Shown here: piece by piece, positions 8,124-15,465 of the stretch
How positions within the stretch are numbered: position 1 is the first letter of the stretch
How the letters are laid out: every line of letters starts with the position of its first letter
Origin: Thaumasiovibrio sp043421945
GTDB lineage: Bacteria > Pseudomonadota > Gammaproteobacteria > Enterobacterales > Vibrionaceae
DNA: 32,780 nt
Reading direction: 5' to 3'
Assembly (NCBI GenBank): GCA_043421945.1
Contig: JBHOGO010000053.1
Location: 1 to 32,780 of the forward strand
The notes under the pieces: model-generated
Told to the model about the DNA's origin: nothing
Database searches by the model: none
The model's input: only the letters and a program-made list of their open reading frames with translations
Position numbers and translations under genes: made by a program

Positions 8124-9005
8124 ATGGAGCGGATATTTAACACCATCGCCCTCATTGGCAAGCCACGCAACCCCGAAGCCATACAGACGCATCAGAAATT
8201 ATACGATTGGCTCATCGCAAGCCAATATCGTGTATTGGTCGAACAGCGTCTGTGTAATGACCTCGACGTCGCCGCTTCTGATTGCCGTGATCTCATCGCT
8301 ATCGGTCAACAGGCAGACCTCGCCATTGTTGTTGGTGGTGATGGCAACATGCTGGGTGCCGCTCGTGTACTTTCTCGCTTTGAAATCTCAGTGATTGGCG
8401 TCAATAGAGGAAACCTTGGTTTCTTAACAGACCTCGACCCTGATGACTTTGAAAAAGAGTTAACCGAAGTACTTAATGGTGAATATCAGTCAGAGTATCG
8501 ATTTTTATTAGAGGCCGAAGTTTACCGTCACGGACAGCTGAAAAGCCGTAACAGTGCATTAAACGAGTGTGTCCTTCACCCCGGTAAAGTTGCGCACATG
8601 ATCGAATTTGAAGTCTATATCGATGACAAGTTCGCCTTTACGCAGCGCTCAGATGGACTAATCATCGCAACACCGACGGGATCAACGGCGTATTCACTCT
8701 CTGCTGGCGGTCCTATTTTATCGACCAGCATCAATGCCATTACTTTAGTCCCTAAGTTTCCGCATACGCTGTCTAGTCGACCATTAGTAGTGGATGCAAC
8801 CCGACGTATCAAGTTGGTCATTCCTTCAGGCAATAGTGATTCATTAGAAGTCCGCTGTGATGGACAAGTTTCCCTGCCAGTGAACCCTGGTGACGAAATT
8901 CATATTTATCAGAGCCCTGAGCAGCTACACCTCGTACATCCCAACTCATACAACTATTACAATGTTTTGAGAAATAAGCTTGGGTGGTCAAGTAAGCTTT
9001 TTTAG
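8124..9005 (+). CDS. nadK: NAD kinase
   Basis: 293 residues, the usual length. It phosphorylates NAD to NADP using ATP. The family signatures are GGDGN at 71-75 (nucleotide binding, catalytic Asp), NE at 147-148 and TPTGSTAYSLSAGG at 183-196. The ATG at 8124 follows AAGGA at a good distance. It is divergent from grpE, and a TATACT at 8088-8093 is a plausible -10 for it, though no good -35 is visible. It ends at an intrinsic terminator before recN. Confidence 0.97.
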   Translation: MERIFNTIALIGKPRNPEAIQTHQKLYDWLIASQYRVLVEQRLCNDLDVAASDCRDLIAIGQQADLAIVVGGDGNMLGAARVLSRFEISVIGVNRGNLGFLTDLDPDDFEKELTEVLNGEYQSEYRFLLEAEVYRHGQLKSRNSALNECVLHPGKVAHMIEFEVYIDDKFAFTQRSDGLIIATPTGSTAYSLSAGGPILSTSINAITLVPKFPHTLSSRPLVVDATRRIKLVIPSGNSDSLEVRCDGQVSLPVNPGDEIHIYQSPEQLHLVHPNSYNYYNVLRNKLGWSSKLF

Positions 9006-9040
9006 CTCCCTGCTCAATAATCACCATATGTATAGAGAAT

Positions 9041-9066
9041 AAGTCAGCCTTGCGCTGACTTTTTTC
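9041..9066 (+). terminator. Terminator of nadK
   Basis: AAGTCAGC (9041-9048) and GCTGACTT (9054-9061) pair around a five-base loop and run into a T-tract. Confidence 0.88.
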
Positions 9067-9086
9067 ATAAAAAAAGCACAAAAAAG

Positions 9087-9130
9087 TTTACTGTATACAA
9101 ACACAGTATATACTGTTCATCAATACAGGT
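9087..9130 (+). promoter_or_regulatory. recN SOS promoter with two LexA boxes
   Basis: Two perfect CTGT-N8-ACAG LexA sites occur at 9091-9106 (full box 9089-9108) and 9113-9128. They overlap a promoter with -35 TTTACT (9087-9092), a 16-bp spacer and -10 TATACT (9109-9114). Tandem LexA boxes mean tight repression of recN until DNA damage, as known for recN in E. coli. Confidence 0.92.
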
Positions 9131-9154
9131 GTTGATTTAAACAGGTGAACACAA

Positions 9155-10819
9155 ATGCTTACCCATATGACCATTGCTAACTTTGCCATCGTAAAAGAAC
9201 TCGAATTCGAACTGTTGGCAGGAATGACCACCATTACCGGTGAAACCGGTGCAGGTAAATCCATTGCAATCGATGCACTAGGTTTATGCCTAGGCGACAG
9301 AGCAGAAGCGAGCATGGTAAGACCGGGCGAAGATAAAACTGAAATCAACGCGACGTTTAGCCTAGAAAACAACCTCGCAGCTCGTCGTTGGCTAGAAGAC
9401 AATGAACTGATAGATGGCGACGACTGTATTTTACGCCGTGTTGTAACCAAAGAAGGTCGCTCACGTGGTTTCATTAATGGCAGCCCAGTGCCTGCGTCTC
9501 AACAGCGTACCCTGGGTCAATTGCTCATTAATATTCATGGTCAGCATGCACACCAACAGCTGCTAAAACCAGAATACCAGATAGACATGCTCGACCAGTA
9601 CGCAGGACATGTTAGTTTAATCGACAAAACACAGGCGAAATATCAAGTTTGGCGACAAGCCCATAACCACCTTAAGAGCCTAATTAAAAACCGTGATAAC
9701 AACATGGCTCAAAAGCAGTTATTGGAATACCAAGTTAAAGAGCTCAACGAACTCAGCATTACTGAAGGCGAGTTTGAGCAGATTGAAGAAGAACATAAAC
9801 GTCTATCAAACAGCGGCGAACTGGCTTCAACTAGCCAACAGGTCCTTGATATTCTGTTTGATGGCGAAGAGGTTAATGCCTTACAACTCATCCAATCTGC
9901 GAGCCACAAATTCATTGAACTGAATGAACTCGATAATCAGCTTGCGCACTTGGCCCCAATGGTCGAAGAAGCCGCGATTCAAATTCAGGAAGCCAGCAGC
10001 GAGCTACGCAATTACATGGACAGTATGGATATGGATCCAGAACGCTTCCATTTCCTCGACGAACGCCTCGGTCGCATCATGTCATTGGCACGCAAGCACT
10101 ATGTACAACCTGAAGAGCTTTATACAAAACATCAGCAACTACTTGAAGAGCTTGCCTCTCTCGATTGTAGTGACGAAAAACTTGATGAACTACAACAGCA
10201 AGTCGATGCGGAAAAAGCGCACTACCTCACGGCATGTGAAAAGCTAAGTAAAAGTCGACAACGCTATGCCAAGGAACTCAATAAAAAAATCACAGCCAGC
10301 ATGCATCAGCTCAGCATGGAACACGGAACGTTCAGTATTGATGTCGCACCGAGCGAGCAGCAACTGACACCACGTGGCTTCGACCGCATTGAATTTTTAG
10401 TTTCAACTAACCCAGGACAACCTTTGTCACCACTAGCAAAAGTGGCTTCTGGTGGTGAACTCTCTCGTATTTCGCTTGCTATCCAAGTGATCACCGCACA
10501 GAAAGTCGATACTCCAAGCTTAATTTTCGATGAAGTTGATGTAGGTATCAGTGGTCCAACCGCCGCTATTGTTGGCAAATTATTACGCCAGCTTGGCGAT
10601 TCAACGCAAGTCATGTGTGTGACCCACTTACCGCAAGTGGCTGGCTGTGGCCACCAACAGATGTTTGTCGCGAAGAAAACCCATAAAGGGCAGACTGAAA
10701 CTCAAATGCGCCTACTTGATACCGACTCACGTGTCGGAGAGCTAGCACGACTACTTGGCGGCAGTGAAATTACCGAAACAACCCTAGCAAACGCAAAAGA
10801 GCTGTTAGTCGCTGCTTAA
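9155..10819 (+). CDS. recN: DNA repair protein RecN
   Basis: 554 residues. This SMC-like ATPase acts in double-strand break repair. The N-terminal half ends the Walker A site GETGAGKS at residues 29-36. A long central coiled-coil region follows (about 150-370). The ABC signature ASGGELSR (about 430) and the Walker B region LIFDEVDVGISG (Asp about 459) close the second half of the ATPase head. The ATG is preceded by AGGTGA. SOS control is visible directly as two LexA boxes upstream. No clear terminator separates it from bamE, but 146 bp lie between them. Confidence 0.98.
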   Translation: MLTHMTIANFAIVKELEFELLAGMTTITGETGAGKSIAIDALGLCLGDRAEASMVRPGEDKTEINATFSLENNLAARRWLEDNELIDGDDCILRRVVTKEGRSRGFINGSPVPASQQRTLGQLLINIHGQHAHQQLLKPEYQIDMLDQYAGHVSLIDKTQAKYQVWRQAHNHLKSLIKNRDNNMAQKQLLEYQVKELNELSITEGEFEQIEEEHKRLSNSGELASTSQQVLDILFDGEEVNALQLIQSASHKFIELNELDNQLAHLAPMVEEAAIQIQEASSELRNYMDSMDMDPERFHFLDERLGRIMSLARKHYVQPEELYTKHQQLLEELASLDCSDEKLDELQQQVDAEKAHYLTACEKLSKSRQRYAKELNKKITASMHQLSMEHGTFSIDVAPSEQQLTPRGFDRIEFLVSTNPGQPLSPLAKVASGGELSRISLAIQVITAQKVDTPSLIFDEVDVGISGPTAAIVGKLLRQLGDSTQVMCVTHLPQVAGCGHQQMFVAKKTHKGQTETQMRLLDTDSRVGELARLLGGSEITETTLANAKELLVAA

Positions 10820-10965
10820 ATTACCAAGAAGAGCGAACTCTCTAGCTGTGATGTGGTCTCAAAGTACGCTATTATCAGCTTCAGAGACTGTGACAGACAG
10901 CGACGTCATCATAGCAAACATCAGACTAGCGAAAGCTACTAGGGAAAAGGTGGATTAGAACAACC

Positions 10966-11322
10966 GTGGCTATCAAGAAAATTGCCGTAATGGCCCTTCT
11001 CGCCGGCGTACTTAGCGGCTGCTCCTTAGCAGACCGACTGGTATATCGAATCGATATTAACCAAGGCAACTACGTCGTAGCAGAAGACGTAGAGCGATTA
11101 CGCTTTGGGATGAACAGTGAACAAGTTCGCTTTGTACTCGGATCACCAATGCTGGTTGAAAACCGCGATCCGAATACGTGGTACTACATATACCACCACA
11201 AACCAGGCCATGATAAACCACAACAGAAGAACTTAATCCTTAGCTTCGACGAGCAAGGGCGACTCAGTGGTTTTACCGGCGACTACCAGCCAAGTGACGA
11301 TTTTTACACGCCGATTGGCTAA
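10966..11322 (+). CDS. bamE: Outer membrane assembly lipoprotein BamE (SmpA/OmlA)
   Basis: 118 residues. A basic N-terminus and a hydrophobic signal lead to the lipobox LSGC with the lipidated Cys at residue 19. The mature part contains the SmpA/OmlA fold pattern RIDINQGNYV, RFGMNSEQVRFVLGSPML and NTWYYIYH. It is an outer-membrane lipoprotein subunit of the BAM complex that inserts beta-barrel proteins. The start is the GTG at 10966. Its ribosome site is poor (GG-rich stretch about 15 bases away), but the next ATG would leave too short a signal peptide. A strong terminator follows. Confidence 0.95.
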   Translation: MAIKKIAVMALLAGVLSGCSLADRLVYRIDINQGNYVVAEDVERLRFGMNSEQVRFVLGSPMLVENRDPNTWYYIYHHKPGHDKPQQKNLILSFDEQGRLSGFTGDYQPSDDFYTPIG

Positions 11323-11353
11323 TCAGCCAACGACGAAACCAAATAAGCACTAT

Positions 11354-11406
11354 AAAAAGAGCCTGCAAATGCCATTGAATTTCAGTGACTTTTGCAGGCT
11401 CTTTTT
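11354..11406. terminator. Bidirectional terminator between bamE and rnfH
   Basis: A perfect 16-bp inverted repeat (11354-11369 with 11391-11406), with A-run and T-run flanks on both strands, between convergent genes. The 21-base loop is long for a terminator. Confidence 0.85.
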
Positions 11407-11443
11407 GTTTTTATGACGCTAGCACACCGAATAATTTAAAGGC

Positions 11444-11782
11444 TTAAGAAGGCTTAGTTTGTTTTTCAGCTAGCTTTGCGGCTTGCTCTGCCTGTTTCGC
11501 CTTTTCAGCACGTTGGCGGCGAATCTCACGCGGATCAGCTGTTAGTGGACGATAAATCTCGATACGGTCGCCATCCCGAACAGTGGCTGATAACTTAATA
11601 TTACGGCTATAAACGCCGACTTTATTTTTCATCAGGTCAATTTCAGGGTTAAGCCCTAGAATGCCCGACTGGCGAATAATCTGTTCAACCGTGCTATCAG
11701 GCTTAGCAATTACCTTAATCACACGCTGCACCTGCGGTAGCGCATACACTACTTCAACGTGGATCATACTTTCAGAACTCAT
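11444..11782 (-). CDS. rnfH: RnfH/RatB family ubiquitin-fold protein
   Basis: 112 residues. The family pattern includes VEVVYALPQVQRVIKV, VEQIIRQSGIL, VGVYSRNIKL and DGDRIEIYRPLTADPREIRRQRA, the last being highly diagnostic. It has a beta-grasp fold followed by a charged, Lys/Ala-rich C-terminal helix. The gene overlaps the end of ratA by 11 bp and is expressed with it. In E. coli this partner was proposed as the RatB antitoxin of the RatA protein, but its molecular role is not settled. The ATG is preceded by GGAAG. Confidence 0.94.
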   Translation of the reverse strand: MSSESMIHVEVVYALPQVQRVIKVIAKPDSTVEQIIRQSGILGLNPEIDLMKNKVGVYSRNIKLSATVRDGDRIEIYRPLTADPREIRRQRAEKAKQAEQAAKLAEKQTKPS

Positions 11783-12206
11783 AGACTTCCTTCGCGCGCT
11801 GTGTAAAGGCCTGTACCATATTACCCGTCAGCTCTTTAAACACTTTACCAAACGCCATCTCAACCATTCGATTTGTAAACTCAAAATCAAGCTGCAACTC
11901 AATCTTACAAGCGTGAGCATCTAACTCCACAAACTTCCAACCACCGACCAGCTTTTTAAATGGACCATCAACGAGCTGCATCTCGATACGATTAAAACTC
12001 TCTAACACATTGCGAGTGGTAAACGTCTTACGAATCCCCGCCTTAGCGACATCCACAGATGCCATCATATGCTGCTCAGAGCTTTCTAAAATCGTACTCC
12101 CTGTGCATCCCGGCAAAAATTCGGGATACGCCGCGACGTCGTTGACCAACTCAAACATTTGCTGCGCACTGAAAGGTACTAATGCAGTGCGGTTAATCTG
12201 CGGCAT
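11772..12206 (-). CDS. ratA: RatA, START/COQ10-like ribosome association toxin family
   Basis: 144 residues from the ATG at 12204-12206, which has TAGGAG five bases upstream; the open frame upstream to 12257 is not needed. The pattern VPFSAQQMFELVNDVAAYPEFLPGC and the C-terminal FGKVFKELTGNMVQAFTQRAKEVY match the SRPBCC/COQ10-like family. In E. coli RatA was described as blocking 70S ribosome assembly, while relatives bind quinone-like lipids, so the function should be stated with care. It sits divergent from smpB and overlaps rnfH. Confidence 0.93.
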   Translation of the reverse strand: MPQINRTALVPFSAQQMFELVNDVAAYPEFLPGCTGSTILESSEQHMMASVDVAKAGIRKTFTTRNVLESFNRIEMQLVDGPFKKLVGGWKFVELDAHACKIELQLDFEFTNRMVEMAFGKVFKELTGNMVQAFTQRAKEVYEF

Positions 12207-12265
12207 ACGAACTCCTATAATACGAAAACGCGACCGGTTAGCCTCATAAAAACGCATAAATGTCT

Positions 12266-12285
12266 CTATGACAAAGCTATGACAA
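12266..12285. repeat. Two 9-bp direct repeats between ratA and smpB
   Basis: CTATGACAA occurs at 12266-12274 and 12277-12285, spaced exactly 11 bp (one helical turn). This spacing suits a protein binding site in the divergent promoter region. Confidence 0.4.
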
Positions 12286-12399
12286 CCGATAGCGCGATGA
12301 TACCATTACTCACATCAGAGCCCAAATAGGGCACTTAACTAGTGCTAAAGACATCATCGTATTAGCACATCGACCAGTACATCTGGGACAGGAAAAACC

Positions 12400-12885
12400 A
12401 TGGCAAAAAAACCAACAAAATCAAAGCCGGGCAGTAATACTATTGCTAAAAACCGTTCAGCGCGTCATGAATTTGCAATTCAAGATGAATATGAAGCAGG
12501 TATGGAGCTACAAGGCTGGGAAGTCAAAGCGATCCGTAACGGTAAAGTCAACCTTACTGAGAGCTATGTCTTCTTACGTAACGGCGAGGCGTTTATCTCG
12601 GGTATGACAATTACCCCACTCACCGCAGCCTCAACACACGTTGTGGCCGACCCTACACGTGTTCGTAAGCTTCTATTGAATCGTAAAGAGATCGACAGAC
12701 TCAGCGGTGCAGTTAACCGCGATGGTAACACCATTGTGGCACTTAACATGTACTGGAAGGCTTCGTGGGTAAAACTAAAAATCGGTACTGCTCGTGGTAA
12801 GAAACTTCACGACAAACGTGCAGATGAAAAGAGCAAAGATTGGGCGCGCGATAAGGCTCGTATCATGAAAGGTAGCCTTCGCTAA
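12400..12885 (+). CDS. smpB: tmRNA-binding protein SmpB
   Basis: 161 residues. It binds the tRNA-like domain of tmRNA and carries it into stalled ribosomes for trans-translation. Diagnostic segments are NRSARHEFAIQDEYEAGMELQGWEVKAIRNGKVNL and a Lys/Arg-rich C-terminal tail (GKKLHDKRADEKSKDWARDKARI) that enters the mRNA channel. AGGA lies six bases before the ATG. Its partner ssrA lies about 6.4 kb downstream; in many genomes the two are close, and here a seven-gene minus-strand operon separates them. Confidence 0.98.
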   Translation: MAKKPTKSKPGSNTIAKNRSARHEFAIQDEYEAGMELQGWEVKAIRNGKVNLTESYVFLRNGEAFISGMTITPLTAASTHVVADPTRVRKLLLNRKEIDRLSGAVNRDGNTIVALNMYWKASWVKLKIGTARGKKLHDKRADEKSKDWARDKARIMKGSLR

Positions 12886-12910
12886 CAGGCTTTAAGCAGT
12901 TCTGTTCAAT

Positions 12911-12949
12911 AAAAAACGGCAGCCAACTTTCATTGCGCTGCCGTTTTTT
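12911..12949. terminator. Bidirectional terminator after smpB
   Basis: AAAAAACGGCAGC (12911-12923) pairs perfectly with GCTGCCGTTTTTT (12937-12949). It serves smpB on the plus strand and the minus-strand operon that ends at 12964. Confidence 0.92.
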
Positions 12950-12963
12950 CTGTTTATTGCTCA

Positions 12964-13416
12964 CTAGCTCTTGGCTTGACTGTAGCCATTAGACATAAGA
13001 CGCAACAGCAAAGGCCCCAAAAGGCAAGCAGCATTGACCAAGCTAAAATAGTCAAAAATGCTAGCACGGTAATAATCAAAGTAGTGCATTCCCATCGACA
13101 CAAGCAGGAACAGTCCCAACATCATGCAGATTCGATGTAATTTCTTTGTTGGAACCGCTTGTGGCGTGGCATAAGAGCAATACATACAACGTAAACCAAA
13201 CACGACAACCAGCGCAAACATCACGATGATAAACACGCGTTCAAAAGGGAAGACAAAGCCTTGCTTCATAACCCAGAAAAACTCAGGGTGAAGCGAGAAT
13301 GGGTCTAAATTAATGAATGAAAATTGATCACGAAACGTCCAACCAAAAGCGTGCGTAAACCCCCACAGCACAACGGCATAAACTAAGAAAAATGAAAATC
13401 GAAATTTAGTTGTCAC
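12964..13416 (-). CDS. Four-helix membrane protein of unknown function, last gene of the FtsK-like operon
   Basis: 150 residues. About four hydrophobic segments are visible (roughly residues 6-26, 55-78, 93-113 and 118-141), so it should be an inner-membrane protein. An intervening aromatic loop (residues 27-52) and a small Cys pair (CMYC at 77-80) are the only marked features. It starts at a GTG with AGGAG six bases upstream. It begins 29 bp after the previous gene and ends at the terminator shared with smpB, so it is probably co-transcribed with the ATPase cluster. The family is not recognised. Because the ATPase in this operon has no membrane helices, this protein is a candidate membrane component, which is inference. 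Confidence 0.8.
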   Translation of the reverse strand: MTTKFRFSFFLVYAVVLWGFTHAFGWTFRDQFSFINLDPFSLHPEFFWVMKQGFVFPFERVFIIVMFALVVVFGLRCMYCSYATPQAVPTKKLHRICMMLGLFLLVSMGMHYFDYYRASIFDYFSLVNAACLLGPLLLRLMSNGYSQAKS

Positions 13417-13445
13417 TCTTTTCTCCTAAAAAATTCTTTCAAGCG

Positions 13446-13895
13446 CTATAGCTTGTTGACATGTTGACCAGCTTGAGTCAGCTTAGATATCGCTTGATTC
13501 AACTGTTCTTCACTGTGATGTTGTTCATTTTGGCAATGACGGATCGACTTTTGATGACCTTCCGTATGCTCACTCGCCAGCATTGCCGCGTTCTCGACTC
13601 GCTGTGCCAGTTGCGACTGCTCATCAATCAAATCTCGCATGTGATGTAGTGATTGACTACGCTCGTCGCTGTATTCTAAATACTGATTGAGTTGGCGGTT
13701 GAACTCGCCAAAAGCGGCCTGCGTCGGCTCCACATTACGCTGTGACACTGCGCGACAAGCGTCATCTTTCCACTGACTCGCCAAGGTTTCGCTGTGCTCT
13801 TGATACGAGATCAACATCCGAAACAAACTTTGTTGCCTGTCACTCAAATCGCAATGAGCGCGATAGTAAAAATCGGGTTCAAAGGTTCTTTGCAT
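13446..13895 (-). CDS. Small helical protein with a WxxDA-type motif, FtsK-like operon
   Basis: 149 residues, hydrophilic and almost wholly helical, Gln/His/Glu-rich. Residues 38-60 (LASQWKDDACRAVSQRNVEP) have a Trp at 42 followed by DDA. This loosely recalls the Trp-centred helix turns of WXG100/LXG-type secreted proteins and their relatives. The second half (85-149) looks like a coiled coil. The ATG overlaps the stop of the 341-residue gene by one base and follows GGGG. The family is not recognised. The resemblance to WXG-type proteins rests on a short motif and size only. Confidence 0.75.
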   Translation of the reverse strand: MQRTFEPDFYYRAHCDLSDRQQSLFRMLISYQEHSETLASQWKDDACRAVSQRNVEPTQAAFGEFNRQLNQYLEYSDERSQSLHHMRDLIDEQSQLAQRVENAAMLASEHTEGHQKSIRHCQNEQHHSEEQLNQAISKLTQAGQHVNKL

Positions 13896-14920
13896 TACAA
13901 CCCCACAAATATTGGTTGATCGAACACATTCAGCAACTCAATCCTTTCCGCAATAGCGTGAGTCAAATTGTGCATCTGATAGACAAGTTCGCCCCGCGCT
14001 TGCTCTACCGTGCGGAACGTCACCTGCGCATTGTCATTCAGCGCACGCAGCTGTGTGACACACGCCAGTTGTCGCTCTAAGCACTCATCCATGTTCTCTA
14101 GCAACGTGTCGATTTCACTAATAACCCCAGCCTTTTGGTTTAAGACCGTACTGGCCGTTTTACCATGCGACATGGCGACCTCAGCGGTGCGCACACTGTC
14201 CGAGCCCACCTTTAATGCTGATTCACAATCATCAATCGCACGTTGACTGCCCGACTTTTGTCGCTCTGCGCGACTCAAGTCAGCAAGGGCACTATTAAGT
14301 TCAGCCTGACAACTCATTACCACAGAGTTGGCTTGGCTGCGCACAGATCTCGCCGCATTCAACGCACTAAGTTCAGTGGTTGCAGGATTCTGCTCTTGTC
14401 GATAAGTAGCATTGCCATTGCTATCTTTACCTGCGTACACCGATATGGTTCGACTTCGCGCCGCGTCATAAGCAGCCTGACATCGCGCCACTTCGGATTC
14501 CGCTCGGGCTAAATCGGCTTGAGCGACACTTAGCGCGTTTCGTGCGGCATCAACTCGACGGTGAGCCCGAGCCTCCCAGTCACAAGCGAGTTTGAACTGA
14601 CGATGCCATTCGGTAAGCTCGGCGCCAATTTCATCCACTTGCGCTTCCGTCTTTTCAAGCAACTTAGCATTGGCATTTAGCGTGCTTTGCGTTTGCGCTT
14701 CATGCTTTTCATGCTCGTAGTGACGACGCTTGTGATCAGACTGCAAGGTTTCAAGAAAGTGCTTACAGGCTAAATAGTCGTTATTTAGACGCTGGCTGTG
14801 CTCAACCCCTAACGTTTCGGTGTACTGAGTATCCCCCACCACGTCATCGGCATTGGCGGTATAGTAGTGACCTTGATAACAGTAATCATCAAGCAAAGAG
14901 ATAAGCCATCTAGGTTGCAT
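13895..14920 (-). CDS. Coiled-coil protein with a beta-hairpin-like tip, FtsK-like operon
   Basis: 341 residues. A Tyr/Asp-rich N-terminus (1-40) is followed by two long Ala/Glu/Arg-rich helices (about 45-155 and 180-330). They run to and from a short insert, SVYAGKDSNGNATYRQEQNP (160-179), which looks like a beta hairpin at the far end of an antiparallel coiled coil. No ATPase head is present, so it is not an SMC protein. The ATG has GAGG six bases upstream and overlaps the preceding gene by 11 bp. The family is not recognised. It may be a structural or effector component of the system around the FtsK-like ATPase. Confidence 0.78.
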   Translation of the reverse strand: MQPRWLISLLDDYCYQGHYYTANADDVVGDTQYTETLGVEHSQRLNNDYLACKHFLETLQSDHKRRHYEHEKHEAQTQSTLNANAKLLEKTEAQVDEIGAELTEWHRQFKLACDWEARAHRRVDAARNALSVAQADLARAESEVARCQAAYDAARSRTISVYAGKDSNGNATYRQEQNPATTELSALNAARSVRSQANSVVMSCQAELNSALADLSRAERQKSGSQRAIDDCESALKVGSDSVRTAEVAMSHGKTASTVLNQKAGVISEIDTLLENMDECLERQLACVTQLRALNDNAQVTFRTVEQARGELVYQMHNLTHAIAERIELLNVFDQPIFVGL

Positions 14921-15197
14921 CGCTTACCTCTTTATATTGAGTACTCGCATTGAGCTCCTGCTGCACTGATCCTGTCATCACCAGCAGACGCTCAACCCCT
15001 TCTTTGTACTGCTCGATATTGACGCTAAGCTGACGATACGCCTGCTCGGTCTCCTCAGCACCCAGCCCCGCATAATGCTCTGACAAATTGAACCAAGCGG
15101 CGAGGAGGTTTTTTTCCGCCTCTGTTACCGTACTGAGTGATTTTTGCAATGAGATATCAAGCTTCTCTGCCATACCAAGTCGTTGCTGATCATTCAT
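14910..15197 (-). CDS. Small helical protein (95 residues), FtsK-like operon
   Basis: 95 residues, predicted all-helical, acidic. There is a Trp at residue 35 (LLAAWFNLSEHYAGLG) near the middle turn between two helices. Size, helical hairpin shape and position next to an FtsK/SpoIIIE-type ATPase recall WXG100 proteins, but a true WXG motif is absent. The ATG follows AGGAG at eight bases and overlaps the previous gene by 8 bp. The family is not recognised. Confidence 0.74.
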   Translation of the reverse strand: MNDQQRLGMAEKLDISLQKSLSTVTEAEKNLLAAWFNLSEHYAGLGAEETEQAYRQLSVNIEQYKEGVERLLVMTGSVQQELNASTQYKEVSDAT

Positions 15198-15459
15198 AAA
15201 GATAACTCCTTAAAATGCGCAAACGAGTGGTTAGTCCTTCACTTATAGCTGGGGCCACTAGGTGAGCAATACCGCTATAGTACTTATCTAAGTCTGCGAC
15301 GATATCTTTCAACTGTGCTTGCAACGCCTCATCAAATAGGCCGTCGGCTTCTTCAAGGTTGTGCATTACGCGCTTGTGTTGTACCTGGATGACTTCAATG
15401 AAGTCATCCAGGTTTTTCACAAAGTGTTGCAGCGCATGCTCTACGTCATTCATAGACAT
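15190..15459 (-). CDS. Small helical protein (89 residues), FtsK-like operon
   Basis: 89 residues, acidic, with two amphipathic helices (about 5-40 and 42-85). There is no Trp, Cys or obvious motif. It starts 6 bp after the ATPase stop codon with a G-rich stretch (GTGGGGGTAA) upstream, and its end overlaps the next gene. It is probably a partner of the 95-residue protein; similar size and adjacency suggest a heterodimer pair, which is inference only. Confidence 0.72.
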   Translation of the reverse strand: MSMNDVEHALQHFVKNLDDFIEVIQVQHKRVMHNLEEADGLFDEALQAQLKDIVADLDKYYSGIAHLVAPAISEGLTTRLRILRSYLYE

Positions 15460-15465
15460 GCGCTA

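Noticed and set aside
9088..9474. Minus-strand frame opposite the recN start
   Set aside because: It lies over the LexA boxes and the Walker A region of recN; shadow frame.
14910..15459. Calling the 89- and 95-residue proteins WXG100 proteins
   Set aside because: Neither has the W-x-G tripeptide; only size, helical character and the neighbouring ATPase agree, so they are left as unknown.
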